Part shown: one piece after another, positions 1 to 5,544 of the stretch
Layout: the number at the start of each line of letters is the position of its first letter
How positions within the stretch are numbered: the first letter of the stretch is position 1
Source: an uncultured Lachnospiraceae bacterium
Lineage (GTDB): Bacteria; Bacillota_A; Clostridia; Lachnospirales; Lachnospiraceae
Assembly (NCBI GenBank): GCA_947175285.1
Contig: CAMWMM010000270.1
Span: forward strand, 1-6,886
Reading direction: 5' to 3'
Length of the DNA stretch: 6,886 nt
Notes under the pieces: generated by a model
What the model saw: the letters and a program-made list of their open reading frames with translations, nothing else
What the model was told of the DNA's origin: nothing
The model's database searches: none
Made by a program: the position numbers and the translations under genes

Positions 1-51
1 AGCACACGGCTGTTAACCGTGGGGTTGTAGGTTCGAGCCCTACTCGGGGAG
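1..51 (+). tRNA. tRNA-Asn (anticodon GTT), 3' part, cut by window start
   Basis: This is the 3' two thirds of a tRNA gene. The anticodon stem is 5-9 (CACGG) with 17-21 (CCGTG), enclosing the 7-nt loop CTGTTAA at 10-16 and anticodon GTT at 12-14, which reads Asn codons. The T-stem 27-31 (GTAGG) pairs with 39-43 (CCTAC) around the loop TTCGAGC. The acceptor 3' strand is TCGGGGA at 44-50 and the discriminator is G51, as expected for tRNA-Asn. No CCA is encoded; the next bases are TTA, so CCA must be added after transcription. The 5' acceptor strand and most of the D-arm lie outside the window. Confidence 0.96.
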
Positions 52-75
52 TTAAGTTAATAAAGAAGCAGAAAG

Positions 76-103
76 CCTGTAGACGAAATGTTTACAGGTT
101 TTT
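76..103 (+). terminator. Intrinsic terminator of the tRNA-Asn transcript
   Basis: CCTGTAGAC (76-84) pairs with GTTTACAGG (90-98), nine pairs including one G-U, around the loop GAAAT, followed by TTTTT at 99-103. It sits 24 nt after the tRNA 3' end, a normal place for a tRNA operon terminator. Confidence 0.85.
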
Positions 104-120
104 ATGTATCAAAATTTAAT
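91..120 (+). promoter_or_regulatory. Candidate promoter for the lipoprotein gene, overlapping the terminator
   Basis: TTTACA (91-96, five of six matches to TTGACA) is separated by 18 nt from TTTAAT (115-120, five of six matches to TATAAT). A start near 127 would leave a leader of under 20 nt, with AGGTGG at 127-132 as ribosome binding site. The -35 lies inside the 3' arm of the preceding terminator. It is a sequence match only, but no other promoter fits the short gap. Confidence 0.45.
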
Positions 121-143
121 GGTAATAGGTGGAAGAAAATATT

Positions 144-1337
144 ATGAAAAAGAAAAAAGTTTTGATTGTAATGACTATATGTATGTTATTACTTGTGGGA
201 TGTACCATGTCAAATCCACAGGATGTATCGGAGATGGTGTCTGACACACAAGAGGAAGAAATGCCAAAAGAAAAGAATGAAAAGAACGAGTATTCAAATA
301 CAGAGGAATTTGAAGATAAAATGAATATGGAAGCTGTGGAAGTTGAGGCAAATGCGGAAATCATCGATTTCACCCCTAATTATTATCATTCGGTTTCCGA
401 CGCTGATGAAACTTCAGTTTATCTTGGCGGTGTCGGCGGTATTTATAGAATTGATTCTGAATCTGAGGTACGGACAATTTATTCTACTCCGCATATTCTA
501 GGAGCCGCATTGTATGGAGAATATGTTTTTGCACTTGAGTATACTGTTACGGATAATGGTATGACAGAAGCACTTATTAGGATTAACATAGATGATTCAG
601 CTAAGGAGGTTGTGACACAGGTAAATTCCGGAAGTTATGATTTAAAAATTGTTGATAATATGCTTATTTTTTCAGAGGAAATATTAGGGGACTATGGGAT
701 TGAAACAGTATATCAGGCGTATACTTTGGATGATAATGGGGATTTAACATCAGATGTACCACAGGATGCTTATGCGCAGTTTGTTTTACCGGATGATGAA
801 GAAGGTATGAGTTTGCTCATAGACCCTTGGTTCAGTACAAAATATTATGATTATGTTTGCTTTACGAAAGCCGTAGGGGAAATAGACATAAACAGTGTAT
901 GGATTAGAAAAGGGAATGAAGAAGCAGAAGAAATTGTTACATGTGTCGGGAAGCCTTTAATGAGTCAAGATAAGATTTTTTATTGCGACAGTGATGGGAA
1001 AAATTTACTACAGCATTCTTTAGATAATTCGCAGGATACGGCACTGTATGAAATTCCTGATGATGACAATTTATTACTGCTTACCTATGATGCCGAATGG
1101 GTCTATTTTATACAGAAAGCGGAGATAGACGAGTTTAACGAATTGCCTTCATTTATTATGAGAGTTAACCTGCAAGATAATAGAACAGAGGAAATTTATG
1201 AATTACAGCCAGGCAACGCAATAAATAATTTTAATGTTTACGATAATAATTGTTTTTTCATTTTATCAGATACAGATAGTAACAGTCGATGGGAATGCTG
1301 TAATCTGACTGACTTTACTATCACGGAGATTCGTTGA
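144..1337 (+). CDS. Lipoprotein with predicted beta-propeller (DUF5050-like)
   Basis: This predicted exported lipoprotein of 397 aa is anchored on the outer face of the membrane. I chose ATG 144 because AGGTGG (127-132) lies 11 nt upstream and the protein then begins MKKKKVLIVMTICMLLLVGC, a textbook lipoprotein signal with basic n-region, hydrophobic core and lipobox LVGC, Cys20 being the lipidated residue. An in-frame GTG at 129 would add five residues and is less likely. Residues about 25-65 form an acidic, Glu-rich flexible linker. The rest shows roughly seven repeats with a pattern of aromatic and hydrophobic strands followed by I/L-Y/x-R-I/V-[DN], such as GGIYRIDSES, ALIRINIDDS and FIMRVNLQDN, which suggests a propeller of the DUF5050/YWTD-like kind found in clostridial surface lipoproteins. 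The ligand is unknown. Base composition looks more AT-rich than rtcB. The last 17 bp overlap the convergent WYL gene. A link to RNA repair is not evident. Confidence 0.85.
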   Translation: MKKKKVLIVMTICMLLLVGCTMSNPQDVSEMVSDTQEEEMPKEKNEKNEYSNTEEFEDKMNMEAVEVEANAEIIDFTPNYYHSVSDADETSVYLGGVGGIYRIDSESEVRTIYSTPHILGAALYGEYVFALEYTVTDNGMTEALIRINIDDSAKEVVTQVNSGSYDLKIVDNMLIFSEEILGDYGIETVYQAYTLDDNGDLTSDVPQDAYAQFVLPDDEEGMSLLIDPWFSTKYYDYVCFTKAVGEIDINSVWIRKGNEEAEEIVTCVGKPLMSQDKIFYCDSDGKNLLQHSLDNSQDTALYEIPDDDNLLLLTYDAEWVYFIQKAEIDEFNELPSFIMRVNLQDNRTEEIYELQPGNAINNFNVYDNNCFFILSDTDSNSRWECCNLTDFTITEIR

Positions 1338-2301
1338 TAAAATGTGTAATCTTCATCTGTCTTTGAAGTCTCGCTTTTAAAAGACCGAGAAATTTGTCGT
1401 TTCCGATGACAGTCAGCATAGGACCGAAAGACATAACTTCTATTAAAAGTTCGGTTTCCATCGTTTGATTGTAGTAAATCAAGCATTCATAAGTATTTTC
1501 ATCGATTTTGGTAGTATTTTTTTCATAATTGGCAAAATGCAGCATAGCGCGTTCAAGAGCATTTCTTTTATTGACAATATGCAGTTTAATCGGTTCTTTA
1601 TAGTAAGAGTTGCGGATGATGGCATTTAAGTCAATATCTGAAGAAAGGGTTTTCGGCAGTGGCGCTACGCTCTGCATACGGGATAGATTTAAAATCTCAA
1701 GTCTCATTTTCTGATGACCATCCTGTTTTATGGCAAGAAGACGGAACTTATCATTTTTTACAGAATATTCCAGACGCGCCGGAATATAGTGATGATGAAC
1801 ACGGCGGCCTTTTGGGGAGGTGTAGTCGATATCTACGTACTGTCTGTTTTTTTGTGCCTGAAGCAATATGCGGAAGTTATTGCGGTATGTTTCGTCCTGA
1901 TAGGGATCTCTGTCGGCAAACTGGTCGTAGTAAAAGAAGTACTCCGGTTTCCAGAGCGGTGTGACAGTATCTAACATATCATTCAGGTATTCCAGTTGGT
2001 GTGAATCAAGAAAAAGTCCTATGCGTGAATCTAATAATATTGCCTTTAAATAGGATTTTTCAAGGTCGGATAGCGGCTGCATAAAAGAGGAAGAAAGTTT
2101 GGAAAAGTATAACTCTCCCTCTTTGCGGAACAAATCCCATGAGCCATCCTCAAGTTTAGGAATAATAGAAAGCATGCTCTCTTCAAAACCTTCACCGGAA
2201 ATTCGGGCACGGATATCCTGCATTGAAAGAACATCCCGTTCGGATAATATATGACGTAATACCTGATAATAACAGCTATAGATTTCAGAGAACAATTCCA
2301 T
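1321..2301 (-). CDS. WYL-domain transcriptional regulator, second gene of the pair
   Basis: This is a 326-aa cytoplasmic regulator. Residues 1-75 are helical and look like a divergent winged HTH. Residues about 143-215 form the WYL domain (YVDIDYTSPKGRRVHHHYIPARLEYS, then FRLLAIKQ in the place of the signature WYL segment, then R200LEILNLSRMQSV). Residues about 235-315 are the C-terminal WCX extension, with the typical SFGPMLTV and a closing helix ending in ARLQRQ. WYL/WCX proteins are ligand- or nucleic-acid-responsive regulators; PafBC and DriD respond to single-stranded DNA. The gene starts 24 nt after the stop of the upstream WYL gene, with AAGGA 12 nt before ATG, so the two are surely one operon. 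Being co-encoded suggests a heterodimer like PafB/PafC (inference). The stop overlaps the lipoprotein gene tail to tail by 17 bp, and I see no intrinsic terminator for this transcript. Confidence 0.9.
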   Translation of the reverse strand: MELFSEIYSCYYQVLRHILSERDVLSMQDIRARISGEGFEESMLSIIPKLEDGSWDLFRKEGELYFSKLSSSFMQPLSDLEKSYLKAILLDSRIGLFLDSHQLEYLNDMLDTVTPLWKPEYFFYYDQFADRDPYQDETYRNNFRILLQAQKNRQYVDIDYTSPKGRRVHHHYIPARLEYSVKNDKFRLLAIKQDGHQKMRLEILNLSRMQSVAPLPKTLSSDIDLNAIIRNSYYKEPIKLHIVNKRNALERAMLHFANYEKNTTKIDENTYECLIYYNQTMETELLIEVMSFGPMLTVIGNDKFLGLLKARLQRQMKITHFINESP

Positions 2302-2325
2302 ATTTACACCATTTCCTTTTTATAG

Positions 2326-3582
2326 TCAGCTATGCTGATTTTTCCTGCTGTCTATATGATATATGCGGTACATATCCTGCAAATCCCTATAAAAACATTT
2401 TTCCACCGATTTGTCGCTGCATTCCAGTGATAAGATTCGGCCCGTAAAAGTGCGTATCCATGGTAAAAGTTCATTGCAATCAAATGTTTCTACTTCGTAT
2501 TGATAAGTATTCAGAGCTGTTTTGGTAACAATGCCATTTCGGCCTTCCTGTTTTAAGCGGGTAAGGATATAGTTTTCAGCAGGCTCCAAAATCTGCAGCG
2601 TCATTGTCAGTTTGTCAAGAAAATGCTTTCCTTCATTTTGAAAAGAAACGCCCCATAGCTTTCCGCGGTTTTGATTTAATTGGTTCAGAAGGGTGTCGTA
2701 TTCTTCCGAGTGCTTAAGCAGCGTAACGTTCTTGATGGAATCAAGGCGTAAGCAGGTAAAGCGTTTGTTTCGTTGGGTGTATGCGCATAGAAAGCGTCTG
2801 CCGCTTCTGGTACTGACAAATATTTGTAGTGGTATGCAGCGTGATGTAGATGTCACCTGACTTTTAGAGCCTTTCATGGTAAGCTCCACAGACGCTTGAT
2901 TGTTCATGGCATCCAAGAGCGCAAAAAGTATTTCATCTTCTAATGTATGTACGAAGAAATTGTGCTTAACACGGAAACTCTGGTTCGGATAATCGAACTG
3001 CTCCGAAAGCTCGTTTCCGATAATGCCGAAAACTCCCGCCATTTGATAAAAAGAAAGGGCATCCAGTATAGCTTCGTTGGATTTTATCCAGACAGCAAGC
3101 GTATTGTCGAGGGAAAAGAAGACTGCTTTTCCTTTTTTTTCTTTTTGTAATAATCCCTCTTTTGCATAAGCATTGCATTTTCGGCGGACTATCTGGACAT
3201 CAAAAAGGGACTCGTAATCTGAAAGCAGACTGTCTGCGATTTCCTCTGCTGTCATTTTTTTGCCGTCCTGCAGTAAGTCCAGTATCAGAAAATGCAGTAC
3301 GATATCGTTATCAGTAAAGCTTTTTGTTTTCCATACCTGAAAAAGAGGGTTGGTATCCAGAAGATTGCTGTCTATGGCAAGGGAAATATTGGAGCCGTTA
3401 GACACATAATCTTTCCGTACATAAGGGGAAAGCCAGCTTTCCAGGCGCCGCCTTTCATTGTCGTAGGTACGCGGGCTTTTATCCTTAAATTCATCTCTTG
3501 TTTTAAAGCCATAAACAAAGAAATCCCGGACATATTCTCTTGTTTTTGGAAAGCTCTTTATCAACTCCTGAAAATCAGACAT
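2326..3582 (-). CDS. WYL-domain transcriptional regulator, first gene of the pair
   Basis: This 418-aa regulator is longer than typical WYL proteins (about 310-340 aa) because of an extended N-terminus. Residues about 8-56 contain a short helical DNA-binding-like unit (PRTYDNERRRLESWL). Residues about 93-157 form a second, clear winged HTH (MTAEEIADSLL, then QIVRRKCNAYAKEGLLQ and a wing at EKKGKAVFFSL). The WYL domain covers about 215-290, with GRRFLCAY replacing the WYL signature and FTCLRLDSIKNV the conserved R-L-D/RI segment. The WCX part spans about 318-405. AGGAG (complement of 3593-3597) lies 10 nt before the ATG. The gene is divergent from rtcB across 264 bp, the usual layout for a dedicated regulator. 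It likely controls rtcB and itself through the repeats at 3612-3660. The inducer is unknown; an RNA end or tRNA fragment is an attractive guess given PafBC and RtcR precedent. Confidence 0.9.
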   Translation of the reverse strand: MSDFQELIKSFPKTREYVRDFFVYGFKTRDEFKDKSPRTYDNERRRLESWLSPYVRKDYVSNGSNISLAIDSNLLDTNPLFQVWKTKSFTDNDIVLHFLILDLLQDGKKMTAEEIADSLLSDYESLFDVQIVRRKCNAYAKEGLLQKEKKGKAVFFSLDNTLAVWIKSNEAILDALSFYQMAGVFGIIGNELSEQFDYPNQSFRVKHNFFVHTLEDEILFALLDAMNNQASVELTMKGSKSQVTSTSRCIPLQIFVSTRSGRRFLCAYTQRNKRFTCLRLDSIKNVTLLKHSEEYDTLLNQLNQNRGKLWGVSFQNEGKHFLDKLTMTLQILEPAENYILTRLKQEGRNGIVTKTALNTYQYEVETFDCNELLPWIRTFTGRILSLECSDKSVEKCFYRDLQDMYRIYHIDSRKNQHS

Positions 3583-3611
3583 TGTTTGTTGACTCCTCTT
3601 TAATATTACCC

Positions 3612-3660
3612 AAAACGCAAGTCGTCAGACTTGCAACGCAAACCGAATGGCTTGCGTTTA
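3612..3660. repeat. Nested inverted repeat with three AACGCAA words (candidate operator or leader hairpin)
   Basis: AAACGCAAG (3613-3621) is the inverse of CTTGCGTTT (3651-3659). Inside it, GCAAGTC (3617-3623) and GACTTGC (3628-3634) form a perfect 7-bp hairpin with loop GTCA. The word AACGCAA occurs at 3614-3620 and 3635-3641 and in reverse at 3652-3658; CGCAA also recurs at 3723-3727 near the rtcB promoter. The element lies just downstream of the WYL -10, at about +1 to +45 of that transcript. It could be an autoregulatory operator for the WYL pair or an mRNA leader structure. Confidence 0.6.
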
Positions 3661-3689
3661 GTATAGCACAATTATAAATGCACATACAA
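3660..3689 (-). promoter_or_regulatory. Candidate sigma-A promoter of the WYL operon
   Basis: On the minus strand TTGTAT (3689-3684) is followed after 18 nt by TATACT (3665-3660). Transcription would begin near 3653, run through the inverted repeat, and reach the AGGAG ribosome binding site and ATG at 3582. This is a consensus match only. Confidence 0.5.
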
Positions 3690-3732
3690 TTTTTACACGC
3701 GATTTTTATATGCAATTGAGTTCGCAACTTTT

Positions 3733-3766
3733 TTGAAATGATAATTTGGAAAATGCTGTATATAAT
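3733..3766 (+). promoter_or_regulatory. Candidate rtcB promoter: consensus -10, no well-spaced -35
   Basis: A perfect TATAAT lies at 3761-3766, 80 nt before the rtcB ATG. At the normal 17-nt distance (3738-3743) the bases are ATGATA, not a -35. The nearest TTGAAA (3733-3738) is 22 nt away. A good -10 with a missing or misplaced -35 is what activator-dependent promoters look like, which fits control by the divergent WYL proteins. A CGCAA word lies just upstream at 3723-3727. Confidence 0.45.
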
Positions 3767-3846
3767 GAATTTATCAGTTACAGGAGAACAAGTAATTACG
3801 AAACTCATAAATAGGCTGAATATAAAATGGAAAGGATGAGGATGAT

Positions 3847-5079
3847 ATGTTCGTACTTTATAATGAAAAAACAAAATATCCGGTAAAAATATGGTTGGAA
3901 AATGAAGGACAGTTGGAGGAAAATTGTCTGGAACAGGCATATCACCTGTCGCAGCTTCCTTTCATACATAAATGGGTTTGTTTGATGCCGGATACCCATG
4001 CGGGAAAAGGAATGCCGATTGGCGGAGTGATTGCGACAAAGAATGTGATTATTCCCAATGCGGTTGGCGTGGATATCGGGTGCGGAATGGATTTTATTCC
4101 GACTAATATCCGTGTTGATGATATCCGGGATGTTCAAACAGGAAACGGTACGCTGATTCAGACGATGATAAGCAATATCATGAGAGAGATTCCGTTAAAT
4201 ATGGAGAGATATAAAACTCCTCAGCAGTCAGAGACACTTGACAGGGCAAAACAGGAAATGGAGAAATATGAGAAAAATGCAGAACTGATACCTTTAATTG
4301 AGGATGGATATTATCAGGTAGGAAGTCTGGGAGGCGGCAATCATTTTATTGAATTGCAGGAAGACCAAGAGGGTTATCTTTGCATTATGATTCATTCCGG
4401 AAGCCGTCATCTTGGTAAGGCAATCTGTGATTATTTTCATGAGATGGCAAGAGAGCTGAACCGGAAATGGTATAGCGAGGTCAAGGATGAATACCGTCTG
4501 GCATTTCTTCCGGTACAATCGGAGGAGGGACAACAGTATATTAATTGGATGAATCTGGCTCTGGATTATGCTTTTGAGAACCGTGCCCATATGTTGGATA
4601 AGACTTGCGCTATTGTGAAAGCACAGATAGAGAAGCATACGGGGCAGGCGGTAGAGTTTGGAGAGGAAATTAACTGTCATCATAACTATGCGGCTTTGGA
4701 ACATCATTATGATGCGAATGTCTGGGTACACCGTAAAGGCGCAACAAGAGTACGGGAAGGAGAGCTTGCAGTAATACCGGGAGCAATGGGTTCTTACAGC
4801 TATGTGGTAGAAGGAAAAGGCTATAAAGAATCATTTTGCTCTTCTTCACACGGCGCGGGCAGAAGCTACTCCAGATCGGGGGCAATGAAGGAGTTCAGCG
4901 TAGAGAAAGTTATGGTAGATTTGAAAGAACAGGGTGTTGTGCTTGGCAAACGTAAGAAAAATGATGTAGCAGAGGAGTGCCGGTTTGCCTATAAGGATAT
5001 CGATCAGGTTATGGCACAGCAGCAGGATATGGTTACGCCAATTAGAAAACTGAAAACGGTTGGTGTAGTAAAAGGTTAA
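3847..5079 (+). CDS. rtcB: RNA-splicing ligase RtcB (3'-phosphate/5'-OH RNA ligase)
   Basis: This is a full-length RtcB (410 aa; E. coli RtcB is 408). The enzyme uses GTP and Mn2+ to join RNA 2',3'-cyclic-phosphate or 3'-phosphate ends to 5'-OH ends, repairing tRNAs and other RNAs cut by ribonucleases. The key motifs are intact: PDTHAGKGMPIGGVIAT (48-64), VGVDIGCGM (73-81, with metal-binding D76 and C79), GGGNHFIE (162-169, N165 and H166), HSGSRHLG (183-190, H183), HHNYA (278-282, H279) and SSSHGAGRSYSR (332-343), where H335 is the expected guanylylated histidine. The C-terminus AYKDID...VVKG is typical. One small departure is EECRFAYKD, where most homologues have a proline before AYKD. AAAGGA (3831-3836) precedes ATG 3847 by 10 nt. 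The neighbourhood (SPFH gene, tRNA-like RNA, divergent regulators) marks it as an RNA-repair locus. RtcA, archease and the release factor PrfH are absent here. Confidence 0.98.
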   Translation: MFVLYNEKTKYPVKIWLENEGQLEENCLEQAYHLSQLPFIHKWVCLMPDTHAGKGMPIGGVIATKNVIIPNAVGVDIGCGMDFIPTNIRVDDIRDVQTGNGTLIQTMISNIMREIPLNMERYKTPQQSETLDRAKQEMEKYEKNAELIPLIEDGYYQVGSLGGGNHFIELQEDQEGYLCIMIHSGSRHLGKAICDYFHEMARELNRKWYSEVKDEYRLAFLPVQSEEGQQYINWMNLALDYAFENRAHMLDKTCAIVKAQIEKHTGQAVEFGEEINCHHNYAALEHHYDANVWVHRKGATRVREGELAVIPGAMGSYSYVVEGKGYKESFCSSSHGAGRSYSRSGAMKEFSVEKVMVDLKEQGVVLGKRKKNDVAEECRFAYKDIDQVMAQQQDMVTPIRKLKTVGVVKG

Positions 5080-5095
5080 GGAAATAATTTATTAT

Positions 5096-5145
5096 GCGCG
5101 GGTATTGGAAGTAACTTCCTGCCCGGCGGTGCCGGCAGCGTGCTG
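5096..5145 (+). ncRNA. GC-rich hairpins just after rtcB
   Basis: CGGGT (5099-5103) pairs with GCCCG (5121-5125), enclosing GGAAG (5107-5111) paired with CTTCC (5115-5119) and loop TAA. As an alternative to the outer stem, CCGGC (5123-5127) can pair with GCCGG (5131-5135). A small CAG/CTG hairpin follows (5136-5138 with 5143-5145). There is no U-run, so it is not an intrinsic terminator. It may be the 5' part of the structured RNA region or an mRNA 3'-end barrier. The helices are short and the call is weak. Confidence 0.35.
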
Positions 5146-5194
5146 TCAGGTATATCATAAATATTTCACCACGCTTAAGGGTAAAGCGATGAAA

Positions 5195-5262
5195 AATGTG
5201 GTGTCGAGGGTTCGACTCCTTCCCGTGTAAACGGTAGCTCAGTGGGTAGAGCACACAATATT
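5195..5262 (+). ncRNA. Circularly permuted tRNA-like RNA (YrlA/Y-RNA-type tRNA mimic)
   Basis: The elements of a tRNA occur here in permuted order. T-arm: GAGGG (5206-5210), loop TTCGACT, CCTTC (5218-5222). Next comes an acceptor-like hairpin, CCGT (5223-5226) with ACGG (5231-5234), capped by the GNRA tetraloop GTAA. Then TA (5235-5236), matching tRNA positions 8-9. Then the D-arm: GCTC (5237-5240), loop AGTGGGTA with the GG pair, GAGC (5249-5252). The whole is closed by an anticodon-like stem, 5195-5204 with 5253-5262 (nine of ten pairs, one G-A mismatch, one G-U). TTCGA in the T-loop and GGG in the D-loop would allow the usual elbow contact. Bacterial Y RNAs of the YrlA family carry a tRNA-like module with T- and D-loops and are often linked to RNA-repair genes; from memory, its ends also leave through the anticodon side. 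Family assignment is inference. No Rsr gene is seen. Confidence 0.65.
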
Positions 5263-5265
5263 ATG

Positions 5266-5303
5266 GCAAAGACCTGTGAAGTCTTGCGGTTCGAATCCGC
5301 TCC
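5266..5303 (+). ncRNA. tRNA 3'-half-like element: anticodon-type hairpin plus second T-arm
   Basis: AAGAC (5269-5273) pairs with GTCTT (5281-5285) around the 7-nt loop CTGTGAA, which has U33- and A37-like bases and GTG at the anticodon position (His). It is followed with no variable loop by a T-arm: GCGG (5286-5289), loop TTCGAAT, CCGC (5297-5300). With the D-arm at 5237-5252 this would read as a tRNA in normal order, but with a 16-nt insertion after the D-stem and an acceptor stem that pairs at only about four of seven positions. It is therefore either a decayed tRNA or a second, alternative tRNA mimic. It is not a functional tRNA-His. Confidence 0.5.
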
Positions 5304-5307
5304 AAGT

Positions 5308-5544
5308 AAATACTTTTATCCTGATTTCCGGCGCATTCCGTATCTTTGCGGAGACGGAATGAGAGTGCAGTTCGTTCTGTTGCCGGAAGATTGGGGATAC
5401 CGCAGGTAGAAAGGATGAACAACGGTCGGCGAAAGATATTTTCGGTGACAGGGGGAATATACAGACGCGGACATGTTCTTCTTCCCGGATATCTGCTGAA
5501 CCGGCTTCCCGTATCAGAGCGATGAATGAAGGATAAAAGTATTT
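5308..5544 (+). ncRNA. Large structured RNA domain closed by a perfect 15-bp helix
   Basis: AAATACTTTTATCCT (5308-5322) is the exact inverse complement of AGGATAAAAGTATTT (5530-5544), giving a long-range closing stem. Inside are further perfect helices: TTCCGGC (5326-5332) with GCCGGAA (5382-5388), CATTCCGT (5334-5341) with ACGGAATG (5354-5361), CAG (5368-5370) with CTG (5377-5379) around a TTCGTT loop, TACC (5398-5401) with GGTA (5405-5408), and a hairpin at 5425-5449 (GTC/GAC, then CGAAA/TTTCG, loop GATAT). No reading frame here looks coding. It lies 53 nt before the SPFH start codon, so it is either a stand-alone RNA processed from the operon transcript or a leader acting on the SPFH gene. 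I do not recognise it as a known riboswitch. Confidence 0.6.

Noticed and set aside
1659..1974. Plus-strand open frames inside the second WYL gene
   Set aside because: Two overlapping frames without ribosome binding sites, fully inside a gene with recognisable WYL and WCX domains.
3747..3761. Sigma-54 (-24/-12) promoter for rtcB, as in RtcR-controlled operons
   Set aside because: A GG at 3748-3749 has no GC at the required 10-nt spacing, and no sigma-54 activator gene is present; a TATAAT lies nearby instead.
3805..4137. Minus-strand reading frames across the start of rtcB and within it
   Set aside because: They are shadows of a gene with complete RtcB motifs; they have no ribosome binding site or family resemblance.
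5096..5125. Intrinsic terminator after rtcB
   Set aside because: The hairpin is followed by GC-rich sequence with no run of T.
5228..5308. Functional tRNA-His gene (D-arm, GTG anticodon-like loop, T-arm in order)
   Set aside because: The acceptor stem pairs at only about four of seven positions, there is a 16-nt insertion after the D-stem, no variable loop, and no extra G as needed for tRNA-His identity.
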